Source: Bacillota bacterium (lineage in GTDB: Bacteria > Bacillota_A > Clostridia > Lachnospirales > Lachnospiraceae). Taken from it: a DNA stretch of 10,802 nt. The stretch spans positions 1-10,802 of the forward strand of contig JAEZSL010000124.1 in assembly GCA_023443925.1 (NCBI GenBank). Reading direction: 5' to 3'. A program made the translations under genes and the position numbers. The notes under the pieces are model-generated. The model was not told the origin of the DNA and did no database searches. It saw nothing but the letters and a program-made list of their open reading frames with translations. Of this stretch, positions 1-7,087 are shown one piece after another (the stretch's first letter is position 1; each line of letters starts with the position of its first letter).

Positions 1-1181
1 TACTCCATGATTTTTATAAAATCACAAAAGTGCCGATATCCATAGTAGATATCAGCGGGGAAGTTATCGTATGTGCAGGCTGGAAACAAGTCTGCTCCGG
101 TATTCAGTGCGACTATGAGGAAATCCATAGTGTCTGTCTGAAGGAGTACTGGAAAAATAATGGGAGCTGTCTTCAATGTGAGAGAGAAGTCAGCTGCCTT
201 TATGGTCTTAAAATGTATAGGATACCAGTATACATAATTGATACGGTTATAGCTAATATTTTTTTATGTGAATTTAAGGATGAATCACCATATAATGGCA
301 TATACAGCGTACCTGGCTCTGAATGTATAAAATCGGTTGCCGATTTTATTGAAAACACAGCAGTACTTTTAAGCGATTATCTTTCCAGACAGTTTAAAGA
401 CCGGGAAAATGGAAATAAATTGCTGGATAATTACGCGGAGATGAAATTTTCCTATGACCAGCTTATTGCCATTAACAATGATCTGAAATTTAATATCTGG
501 GAGTTGCAGCAAAGACTTGGCCAGAATGAGGTTTATAAGAGCCGGAAGGTTTCCGAAAAAGAGAAAAAATACCTGATGGATACGGTTACTGCTTTGGGAC
601 TTTTGGTGGAGAAAAGGGATCTTTATACGGCAAGGCACCAGAAAAGAGTAGCGTATCTGGCCTGCAGGATTGCGAACAGGATAAAGCTTGATAAGGACAG
701 GTTTGAAGGGCTGTATATCGCGGCTATGCTTCATGATATCGGTAAGATTGGTATATCTTCCGATATTTTATCAAAACCGGATAAATTGTCCGCGGCGGAA
801 TTTGAGCTGATTAAGACTCATGTACAGAATGCTTATGACATCTTAAGTAAAATCAGTTTTCCCTGGCCCGTTGCCGATATTGTGCTGCAGCATCATGAAA
901 AAATTGACGGGACGGGCTATCCCAACGGATTAACCGGCAAGGATATATTACTGGAAGCTAAAATTATTTCAGTTGCCGACGTGGTGGAAGCAATTACCGC
1001 ACACCGTCCTTATAAACCGGCCCTTGGTATTTCTTATGCACTGAAGGAAATTAAAAAATACTCTGGTATTTATTATGATCCGGATATTATAGAGGCATGT
1101 ATCCAGGTTTGTACGGAAATTAACTGGAATATGGAGTTAGAGAATCATTTCTCCGGGGAACTGGACTTCTTCCAGGATTGA
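1..1181 (+). CDS. PocR sensory domain / HD-GYP phosphodiesterase, 5'-truncated
   Basis: The reading frame is open to the left edge (codons from position 3), so the gene starts outside the window. Residue numbers below count from the GTG at 30. Residues 1 to about 90 look like a PocR ligand-binding domain (IVDISGEV, W18-C22, the C56-x-x-GL pattern) with seven cysteines between 15 and 56. Residues about 125-180 are a charged, probably coiled-coil linker. From about 185 comes a complete HD-GYP domain: H203, H235-D236 in HDIGK, H264, H288-H289, DGTGYP at 293-298, D317 and HRPY at 325-328. All expected metal ligands are present, so it is probably an active, cytoplasmic c-di-GMP phosphodiesterase; some HD-GYP proteins cleave other cyclic dinucleotides. 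The domain assignment is seen in the sequence; the ligand is unknown. It is separated from the next operon by more than 600 bases, so co-transcription is unlikely. Confidence 0.9.
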   Translation, partial: LHDFYKITKVPISIVDISGEVIVCAGWKQVCSGIQCDYEEIHSVCLKEYWKNNGSCLQCEREVSCLYGLKMYRIPVYIIDTVIANIFLCEFKDESPYNGIYSVPGSECIKSVADFIENTAVLLSDYLSRQFKDRENGNKLLDNYAEMKFSYDQLIAINNDLKFNIWELQQRLGQNEVYKSRKVSEKEKKYLMDTVTALGLLVEKRDLYTARHQKRVAYLACRIANRIKLDKDRFEGLYIAAMLHDIGKIGISSDILSKPDKLSAAEFELIKTHVQNAYDILSKISFPWPVADIVLQHHEKIDGTGYPNGLTGKDILLEAKIISVADVVEAITAHRPYKPALGISYALKEIKKYSGIYYDPDIIEACIQVCTEINWNMELENHFSGELDFFQD

Positions 1182-1424
1182 TATTTGGTCAAAATCGGGC
1201 AGCTGATAAAAATTTGACGTTCGTTTTTAAGCCATCCGTACATAAAGATGTTACGGAACGTCTTGGACAGATCAATCCATCCCTTGCCAACAGAGCCAGA
1301 GTGGTATTGGACCTCAACAAATCTGAAAGGCACATAAGAGGAGGTTTAGCCACAAAAGAAAAGTACCTTCACAAAACAAAATACAGTCAGGTATTCTGAA
1401 TCCAATAAGATTATGTTACATAAA

Positions 1425-1467
1425 ATAGAACCGGACCCATGCTGCTGTCTCTGCTGTCTGGTTCTAT
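1425..1467. repeat. Inverted repeat / hairpin downstream of HD-GYP gene
   Basis: ATAGAACCGGAC (1425-1436) pairs with GTCTGGTTCTAT (1456-1467): a 12-bp stem with one G-U wobble and a 19-nt loop containing CTGCTGTCT-like repeats. The + strand is followed by CAAAAAG rather than a U-tract, so it is not a classical terminator in that direction. It may help end transcription or stabilise the HD-GYP transcript. Confidence 0.55.
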
Positions 1468-1500
1468 CAAAAAGCCCTGCGAACTGAATAAAATAATACG

Positions 1501-1537
1501 AAGGAACCGGTTGCTGAATAGAGGTAACCGGTTCCTT
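1501..1537. terminator. Candidate hairpin terminator, 12-bp perfect stem
   Basis: AAGGAACCGGTT (1501-1512) pairs perfectly with AACCGGTTCCTT (1526-1537) around a 13-nt loop. The GC-rich core suits an intrinsic terminator for the upstream HD-GYP gene, but only a short, interrupted T-run follows on the + strand. The minus-strand side is also T-rich (TATTATTTTATT), so termination in either direction is possible. It shares the GAACCGG core with the hairpin just upstream. Confidence 0.45.
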
Positions 1538-1648
1538 AATGTAAAGTAAAAACATACGGTAAACCTCACAACGTCTTCCATTAGTGGGAATCATAGGAAA
1601 CCTATCGTAATTGTAAAAAAAATATTTGTAAAAATTTTAGTGTTAAAA

Positions 1649-1677
1649 TTGACAGCATTATGATATAATGTTATTAT
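1649..1677 (+). promoter_or_regulatory. Sigma-A-type promoter P1 for the ndh2 operon
   Basis: TTGACA (1649-1654) is separated by 17 bp from TATTAT (1672-1677), a near-consensus housekeeping promoter in an AT-rich setting. It would start transcription near 1684 and give a leader of about 120 nt running through the Rex-like palindrome before the ndh2 start. A TATAAT at 1664-1669 also lies here, but its spacing to TTGACA is only 9 bp. Confidence 0.55.
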
Positions 1678-1722
1678 TGAAATTCAGGATAGAATTATGT
1701 CGAATTTGAATTTTGAGAATGA

Positions 1723-1740
1723 TTATTAAAATTTTAACAA
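1723..1740. promoter_or_regulatory. Candidate Rex (NADH/NAD+ sensor) operator
   Basis: The 18-bp element TTATTAAAATTTTAACAA matches the clostridial Rex consensus TTGTTAA-N4-TTAACAA at 13 of 14 fixed positions (A for G at position 3). It lies downstream of P1 and 7 bp upstream of the P2 -35 box, where a repressor could block both. An additional half-site, TTGTTAA (1767-1773), overlaps the P2 -10 box. The target, an NADH dehydrogenase gene, fits Rex biology. AT-richness makes chance matches more likely, so it remains a prediction. Confidence 0.5.
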
Positions 1741-1747
1741 AATCAAA

Positions 1748-1776
1748 TTGACGAATTCCATCTAATTTGTTAAAAT
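1748..1776 (+). promoter_or_regulatory. Sigma-A-type promoter P2 with extended -10
   Basis: TTGACG (1748-1753), a 17-bp spacer and TAAAAT (1771-1776) preceded by TGT (extended -10) form a strong housekeeping promoter. Transcription would start near 1783, about 10 nt before the ndh2 ribosome binding site, giving a very short leader. Confidence 0.55.
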
Positions 1777-1805
1777 GCATCTGTAAATTGGCAAAGGAGA
1801 AGAAA

Positions 1806-3881
1806 ATGGAGAAAAAGATTGTAATAGTCGGTGCTGGTTATTCCGGTATACTGACTGCTAAGAAACTAGCAAAAAAGTTTAAAAAAAATAACGATATAAG
1901 TATTACCATTATCGATAAAAACCCATTTCACACTATGCTTACCGAACTTCATGAAGTAGCGGCAAGCCGTGTAGATGAGGATAGTATAAAAATTGATCTG
2001 AAGAAAGTATTTGCAGGCAGAAAAGTTGATGTTAAACTTGACACCATAACAAGTATTGATTTTGATGGTAAAAATGTAGTCGGAGCCAATGCAACCTACA
2101 AATACGATGTGCTGGTAATGGCAGCTGGTTCTAAACCTACGTTTTACGGAGTACCCGGAGCCGAAGAATTTTCCTTTAAACTCTGGTCCTATGAAGATGC
2201 TATCATATTAAAAGATCACATTCACAATACTTTCCGCAAGGCCGCCTGTGAACCGAATGCAGAAGAAAGAAGAAAGCTGCTTTCCTTCTATGTTGTCGGC
2301 GCAGGATTTACCGGTGTTGAAATGATTGGTGAATTAGCGGAATATGTTCCGATACTGTGTGAAAAATATGATATAAGCAGACATGATGTAAGTATGTACA
2401 ACGTAGACGGACTTAGCAGACCCATACCTAACCTTCCGGAAAAACTATCCGATAAGGTTGCAAAGCGTCTTGATAAAATGGGCGTTAAACTGATTATGAA
2501 CGCTACCGTAAGCAGCGTAGGCAGCGATTTCATCGAATTAAAAATAAACGATAAAGTGCAGCACAACACAGCAGGCACTGTAATCTGGGCAGCAGGTATC
2601 CAAAGTGCGGAAATCACCCAGGATGCAGGCAAAACTCTTGAACTTACCCGCGGCGGACGTATCCAGGTAGACAGCTATCTGCGTTCTGTTAAGAATGAGA
2701 ATGTATATATTACCGGTGATAACATGTTTTATATCCCGGAAGGAGAAGAACGTCCCGTTCCTCAGATGGTAGAAAATTGTGAACAGTGTGCTGATGTTGC
2801 CGCTCACAATATTGCCTGTGCTTTAAACGGACAAGGAAGCATGGAAGTTTACAAGCCGTCATTCCACGGCGTAATGGTATGTATCGGCGGCCGTTACGGT
2901 GTTGCTCATGTCGGAATGCCAAACCACATGTTCAGCCTGCCTTCTTTCTTTGCTATGTTTGCAAAACATTTTATTAATATTATCTATTTTATCCAGGTAC
3001 TTGGCTGGAATAAAATATTCAGTTACGTAAAACACGAATTCTTTACCATAAGAAATTGCAGAAGCTTTGTAGGTGGACATTTCTCCAACCGTACTCCCAG
3101 CTTCTTACTGGTTCCTTTAAGAGTATGGCTGGGTGCCGTATGGGTATTTGAAGGCGTTATGAAGATAGCGGAAGGCTGGTTTAAAGGCGCAAAACTGGAA
3201 GGCTTTTTTGGTGGTGCCAATGCCTGGTATAATAGTATTCTTAATATAGCTCCAGGCGGTACGGATGCAGTTTCTTCAGCTACTACCGCAGCAGCAACAC
3301 CTACCCCTGCAGCTGACGCAGTAACCGCGGCTTCTGGAGTTGCAGCCGATGCGGCAAGTGCAGCAGCTGATGTTGTTACAGCAGCATCCGGAGCAGTAGC
3401 CGATGCAGCAGGTGCAGTAGCACAGGCAGTAGGAAAAGTATTATTAAACATTGATTTCTTAGGAATATTTAAAGTTATATTTGTAACCGGAAAAGATTTG
3501 ACACACTCAACCATAAGCGATTATGCTTTTAAACTGGATATACCTGCTATGAACTGGTTCATCAGTACCCTGATCATGCCTCATGAAGGTATTCAGACCG
3601 CAATGCAGATCTTCATCGTAATTTCTGAGATCTTAATCGGACTTGCGCTGATGGGCGGATTATTTACGGCTCCCGCAGCAGCATTTTCACTTGTACTGAA
3701 CTTTATGTTCGTAACGACAACTGGATTATATTTAAATACTTTCTGGATGATATTTGCTGCAGTGGCAGTATTAATCGGAGGCGGCAGAACTTTAGGTCTT
3801 GACTACTACGCAATGCCGGGATTAAAAAAATTATGGAAGAGGATACCACTCGTTAGAAAGTTGTATATATATAATGATTAA
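1806..3881 (+). CDS. ndh2: Type II NADH dehydrogenase with C-terminal DoxX-like membrane domain (EET-type Ndh2)
   Basis: The start at ATG 1806 is chosen because AAAGGAG (1793-1799) precedes it; a frame extension to 1767 lacks a site. The product has 691 residues, far longer than the roughly 400 of ordinary NDH-2. Residues 1 to about 425 are the flavoprotein: FAD Rossmann GAGYSG (9-14), NADH Rossmann GAGFTG (165-170), WAAG (261-264), FAD-contacting ITGDNM (302-307) and membrane-associating helices near 378-412. The usual quinone-site AQxAxQ motif appears as PQMVEN (319-324). A hydrophobic helix follows (about 433-453), then an Ala/Thr/Pro-rich segment (484-544), then several membrane helices to about 660 resembling DoxX/DoxD. 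It oxidises cytosolic NADH and reduces a membrane quinone. A membrane-extended Ndh2 is typical of Listeria-type extracellular electron transfer loci, and the next genes support this. Its stop overlaps the next start by 8 bases. Confidence 0.9.
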   Translation: MEKKIVIVGAGYSGILTAKKLAKKFKKNNDISITIIDKNPFHTMLTELHEVAASRVDEDSIKIDLKKVFAGRKVDVKLDTITSIDFDGKNVVGANATYKYDVLVMAAGSKPTFYGVPGAEEFSFKLWSYEDAIILKDHIHNTFRKAACEPNAEERRKLLSFYVVGAGFTGVEMIGELAEYVPILCEKYDISRHDVSMYNVDGLSRPIPNLPEKLSDKVAKRLDKMGVKLIMNATVSSVGSDFIELKINDKVQHNTAGTVIWAAGIQSAEITQDAGKTLELTRGGRIQVDSYLRSVKNENVYITGDNMFYIPEGEERPVPQMVENCEQCADVAAHNIACALNGQGSMEVYKPSFHGVMVCIGGRYGVAHVGMPNHMFSLPSFFAMFAKHFINIIYFIQVLGWNKIFSYVKHEFFTIRNCRSFVGGHFSNRTPSFLLVPLRVWLGAVWVFEGVMKIAEGWFKGAKLEGFFGGANAWYNSILNIAPGGTDAVSSATTAAATPTPAADAVTAASGVAADAASAAADVVTAASGAVADAAGAVAQAVGKVLLNIDFLGIFKVIFVTGKDLTHSTISDYAFKLDIPAMNWFISTLIMPHEGIQTAMQIFIVISEILIGLALMGGLFTAPAAAFSLVLNFMFVTTTGLYLNTFWMIFAAVAVLIGGGRTLGLDYYAMPGLKKLWKRIPLVRKLYIYND
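3318..3425 (+). repeat. Tandem 54-bp coding repeat in the Ala-rich linker of ndh2
   Basis: Two adjacent 18-codon units encode AVTAASGVAADAASAAAD (residues 505-522) and VVTAASGAVADAAGAVAQ (523-540). The protein repeat is clear while the codons have diverged, indicating an old or selected duplication. It lies in a low-complexity linker splitting the first hydrophobic helix from the rest of the DoxX-like domain. Confidence 0.7.
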
Positions 3882-4854
3882 TGATAAAACTAATGTGATA
3901 GACAATAATGAATTGCTTAAATTTGATGAGGCAGCAGAGCAGCTGAGAGAGCTTTCGGATAACACCCTGGCTAAAGCACCGCTCATCATCCGGAGTTATA
4001 CCAAACACCTGATGGCCTCTCATGGTAAATATATTCGGGCAATGTCCGTTCTGATGTGCGCTGAAAACCAGGAAGGTTTGATTCACCCCAATGCTGTAAA
4101 GATTGGGGCGGCCATAGAGCTTTTGCATCTTGCCACACTGGTTCACGATGATGTCATTGATAATGCGGATATCAGACGAGGGGATATTACTCTTCAGAAG
4201 AAATACGGAAAAAGAACCGCGGTTATATGCGGAGATTATCTGTTATGTACGGCACTGAATTTAGCTTCCTCCATTAGTAATAAAGAGGAGTATCTGAAAC
4301 TGGATATGCCTGATTACATGGGTAAGGTTTGCCTGGGCGAATTGAACCAGCATATGAATAATGCAAACTTAAACTTATCGGTTTTTCAGTATTTAAAAAT
4401 AATATCCGGTAAGACAGCAGCTCTGTTTGAGGCCTCTTTTCATGCCGGTGCGGTGTTCTCCGGATGCAGTGAAAAAGATTGCAGAAAATATAAACAATTA
4501 GGTTACTATATCGGAATGATTTTTCAGCTGACGGATGACTGTATCGATTTTGAAGATACCACCGAGGCTGCCAGGAAACCGGTGCAGTCGGATTATGAGC
4601 AAGGGGTAGTTACACTTCCTTTGATCCATGCATTAAAAAATATCGGCAGTTTTCGTGAAAAAGCAGGGAAATCAGGAGTGTCCAGAACAGAGATCAATGA
4701 AGCGGTTAATACTTCCGGCGGCTTAAGCTATACTCATATGGTTGTAAAAAAGTATTTTAACAAAGCGGAAAAGATCATTTTGGAATTAGAGGTAACGGAA
4801 AATAAAAAAGAAAAGCTTATGTCTTTATTAAAGAAAGCATCCCGAGCTGCATAG
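3874..4854 (+). CDS. dmkB: Long-chain all-trans polyprenyl diphosphate synthase (DmkB-like)
   Basis: This 326-residue protein has the usual length and motifs of a heptaprenyl/octaprenyl-type synthase. It has GKYIR (51-55, isopentenyl diphosphate binding), first Asp-rich motif DDVID (92-96) followed by RRGD, GELNQ (155-159), GKT (179-181) and second Asp-rich motif DDCID (221-225). A small Ala five residues before the first Asp motif favours long products. The enzyme condenses isopentenyl diphosphate units to make the isoprenoid tail of a quinone in the cytoplasm. Its ATG overlaps the ndh2 stop by 8 bases and has only a weak ribosome binding site, so translation is probably coupled to ndh2. With the MenA-like gene that follows, it corresponds to DmkB of the Listeria electron-transfer locus. 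Exact chain length cannot be read from the sequence. Confidence 0.9.
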   Translation: MINDKTNVIDNNELLKFDEAAEQLRELSDNTLAKAPLIIRSYTKHLMASHGKYIRAMSVLMCAENQEGLIHPNAVKIGAAIELLHLATLVHDDVIDNADIRRGDITLQKKYGKRTAVICGDYLLCTALNLASSISNKEEYLKLDMPDYMGKVCLGELNQHMNNANLNLSVFQYLKIISGKTAALFEASFHAGAVFSGCSEKDCRKYKQLGYYIGMIFQLTDDCIDFEDTTEAARKPVQSDYEQGVVTLPLIHALKNIGSFREKAGKSGVSRTEINEAVNTSGGLSYTHMVVKKYFNKAEKIILELEVTENKKEKLMSLLKKASRAA

Positions 4855-4905
4855 AGCAGGCAAGGAGCAAAGGACCAGGCAAAAGTGAATGGATGAGGAT
4901 GTTTC

Positions 4906-5808
4906 ATGTTAAACCGGTTTTTAAATTATGTTGAATTAAGGACTAAAATCACCAGCACATTTACTTTCTTTATGACAATTGCCCTGTTGTTATACCAAAA
5001 GCAGGCAATTGACTGGAAGTTATCCTTCCTGTTTTTCGTTTCTATGTTTTTATTTGATTTAACAACAACAGCAATTAATAATTATATAGACTCAAAGGGT
5101 AATGATCAGATCTTACCCTTTGGTCGAAAAACTGCTCTTGTTCTTATATATTTGTTATTGGGACTCAGCATTCTGACCGGTCTGGCACTGGCAGTGCTTT
5201 CAGACATCGTGATATTAATCACCGGCGGTATCTGTTTTATATGCGGCATCCTGTATACCTACGGGCCGGTGCCGATTTCGAGACAGCCTTTAGGTGAAGT
5301 TTTCTCGGGAGCATTTTACGGAATACTGATACCATTTATACTGCTGTACTTAAATTCCCCCAGGGGAACCTATGTAGAACTTAATCTAAATTTTAACACA
5401 GTTAGTTTCACCTTACAGGTAGTACCAATTTTAACCCTGCTTCTTTACTCCGTCATTCCTTTTTGTGTGACGGCAAACATAATGTTAGCCAACAATATCT
5501 GTGACCTGGAGAAAGATATACAGGTAAAAAGGTTTACACTTCCTTACTATATAGGCAGAAAGGCACTTGGTTTATTCGCTGTTGCCTATTACCTGACCTA
5601 TGCTGCCACAGTACTTATGGTTATCTTTAAAATCCTGCCGCCATTGTGCCTGCTCTCACTGGTTACTATTTTCCCCGTGCAGAACAATATTAACAGGTTT
5701 TATGAAAAACAGGAAAAAGCCACTACCTTTGGGTTAGCAATTAAAAATTTTATTCTTATTATGGGTACTACTACCCTGCTTATTTTAATCAGTGTGTTTC
5801 TTCCATAG
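4906..5808 (+). CDS. dmkA: MenA/UbiA-family prenyltransferase for demethylmenaquinone (DmkA-like)
   Basis: This 300-residue, highly hydrophobic integral membrane protein has about eight or nine predicted helices. The two UbiA Asp-rich motifs are present as NNYIDSKGND (58-67) and NNICDLEKD (196-204), with YTYGPVPIS at 118-125 typical of MenA proteins. It probably attaches the tail made by the upstream synthase to 1,4-dihydroxy-2-naphthoate, giving demethylmenaquinone. The ATG follows GGATGAGGAT at a suitable distance, 51 bases after dmkB, so the two are one operon. No genes for making 1,4-dihydroxy-2-naphthoate are in the window; the ring may be made elsewhere or scavenged. In Listeria a second MenA copy of this kind makes the quinone pool dedicated to extracellular electron transfer. 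Family assignment is firm; the exact aromatic substrate is inferred from family and neighbours. Confidence 0.85.
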   Translation: MLNRFLNYVELRTKITSTFTFFMTIALLLYQKQAIDWKLSFLFFVSMFLFDLTTTAINNYIDSKGNDQILPFGRKTALVLIYLLLGLSILTGLALAVLSDIVILITGGICFICGILYTYGPVPISRQPLGEVFSGAFYGILIPFILLYLNSPRGTYVELNLNFNTVSFTLQVVPILTLLLYSVIPFCVTANIMLANNICDLEKDIQVKRFTLPYYIGRKALGLFAVAYYLTYAATVLMVIFKILPPLCLLSLVTIFPVQNNINRFYEKQEKATTFGLAIKNFILIMGTTTLLILISVFLP

Positions 5809-5841
5809 GACAGACACTGACACAAATATTAAGTTTATTCT

Positions 5842-5869
5842 TCCGGCTTGGGATTCCCCTAAGACCGGA
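5842..5869 (+). other. Hairpin in the dmkA-pplA spacer
   Basis: TCCGGCTTGGG (5842-5852) pairs with CCTAAGACCGGA (5858-5869), an imperfect 11-bp stem with one bulged A, a G-U pair and a 5-nt loop. No T-run follows. It lies about 30 bases before the pplA start and may be a 5' stabilising or processing structure that lets the lipoprotein message accumulate. The spacer contains no obvious promoter. Confidence 0.45.
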
Positions 5870-5902
5870 TTGAAATAAAAAAATTATCTAGGAGGATAAA
5901 AA

Positions 5903-7033
5903 ATGAAGAAATTATCAGCTTTATTACTTAGCTTAGTCCTGGTTGTTGTATTAGCTACCGGATGCGGCAAATCAAGCGAAACCAGCGGAGATGCAACAAC
6001 ACCTACCGCAGAACCTACAACAGAAGCAACAAAAGAAGAAGCAGCTCCCACAGAAGCTGCAACAGAAGAAGCAGCACCTACAGAAGCAGCTGCTACAGGT
6101 AACCCTGCTAAAACAGGTCTTGCAATCATCAACGACATCAGCTCTTCTACACCTGCAACTGCAGATGCTGAAGGTGTAAACCAGGCAAATTCAACAGTTG
6201 TGGCAGTATTAGTAGGCCAGGACGGAAAAATCTTAGATTGTAAACTTGATGTAGCTCAGACTAAAATCACTTTCTCAACAGAAGGTAAATTAACAACACC
6301 TGCTGAAACAGTATTTAAATCAAAACAAGAACTCGGAACAGAATATGGTATGACAAAAGCTTCCGGTATCGGCAAAGAATGGAATGAACAGGCAGATGCT
6401 TTTGCAGCTTATGTAATCGGCAAAACTGTTGATGAAGTAAAAGGCATTGCACTTAACGAAGAAGGCAAAGCAACAGATGCAGATTTAACTTCTTCCGTAA
6501 CTGTACATATCAATACATTTATTGATGCTGTAGAAAAAGCAGTTGCTAACGCACAGGATATCGGTGCTACAGATGCTGATAAACTTGGTCTTGGAATCAC
6601 AACAAATATGGAACACTCAAAAGATGCAGCAGCAGATGCTGATGGTGTAGCTCAGGTTTACTCCTATTACATCGTTACAACCAGCGATGCAGCATCAAAA
6701 ATTACAAGCTGCTTAATCGATGCTGGACAGAGTATTGTAAACTTCGATACAAAAGGTCAGATTACAAATGATATCACAGTAGCTCCTCAGACAAAAGATG
6801 AATTAAAAGAAGCTTATGGTATGAAAAAAGCATCCAGCCTTGGAAAAGAATGGTATGAACAAGCTGCTACATTTGCTCAGTACGCTGTTGGTAAAACTGT
6901 AGATGAATTAAAAGGAATCGCTGTTAGCGAAGAAGGAAGCCCTACAACTGCAGATTTAACAAGCTCCGTAACAATTGATATCACAAGCTTTGTAACATCA
7001 ATTGATAAAGCGATTGCAAATTCAGCAAAGTAA
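5903..7033 (+). CDS. pplA: Flavin-carrier lipoprotein with two tandem FMN-attachment domains (PplA-like)
   Basis: The 376-residue product begins with a lipoprotein signal ending in LATG-C21. A Thr/Pro/Glu/Ala spacer follows (about 28-68, containing EEAAPTEA repeats) that could reach through the cell wall. Then come two similar domains (about 71-215 and 229-372), each with a conserved cysteine (C113, C270), a GKEW motif, KTVDE(V/L)KGIA and the heptad DLTSSVT (194-200 and 351-357). That heptad aligns with the ApbE flavinylation motif Dxx(S/T)GA(T/S), predicting FMN on Thr200 and Thr357. By analogy with Listeria PplA it would carry electrons outside the membrane, from the quinone pool to extracellular acceptors. 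A near-perfect ribosome binding site (AGGAGG, 5891-5896) and a strongly biased, repetitive codon choice suggest high expression. An ApbE gene follows directly. Flavinylation is inferred. Confidence 0.82.
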   Translation: MKKLSALLLSLVLVVVLATGCGKSSETSGDATTPTAEPTTEATKEEAAPTEAATEEAAPTEAAATGNPAKTGLAIINDISSSTPATADAEGVNQANSTVVAVLVGQDGKILDCKLDVAQTKITFSTEGKLTTPAETVFKSKQELGTEYGMTKASGIGKEWNEQADAFAAYVIGKTVDEVKGIALNEEGKATDADLTSSVTVHINTFIDAVEKAVANAQDIGATDADKLGLGITTNMEHSKDAAADADGVAQVYSYYIVTTSDAASKITSCLIDAGQSIVNFDTKGQITNDITVAPQTKDELKEAYGMKKASSLGKEWYEQAATFAQYAVGKTVDELKGIAVSEEGSPTTADLTSSVTIDITSFVTSIDKAIANSAK

Positions 7034-7087
7034 TATAATTTATCGGAAATTGCCCTTCTAATTTTTGATAAATAGAAATAATTACAG

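Larger units (their letters stand above)
1182..1648. other. Intergenic region with hairpins, no convincing gene
   Basis: This spacer follows the HD-GYP gene. It holds two perfect or near-perfect inverted repeats (listed separately) and then AT-rich sequence leading into promoters. A 73-codon frame (TTG at 1178 to about 1399) has a basic end (SERHIRGGLATKEKYL) that looks protein-like and could be the remnant of a longer gene. It has no ribosome binding site, overlaps the upstream stop codon and belongs to no family I recognise, so it is not called as a gene. Confidence 0.6.

Noticed and set aside
1649..1669. TTGACA paired with TATAAT as a promoter
   Set aside because: The spacing is only 9 bp; the same TTGACA pairs at 17 bp with TATTAT instead.
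3023..3514. 163-codon minus-strand frame opposite the Ala-rich linker of ndh2
   Set aside because: It is a shadow of the GC-rich repetitive coding sequence on the + strand, with low-complexity Ala/Thr composition and no start site context.
5991..6179. 62-codon Gln/Leu-rich frame within pplA
   Set aside because: It is an alternative frame of the repetitive PTEA-encoding spacer; the lipoprotein frame has the ribosome binding site and domains.
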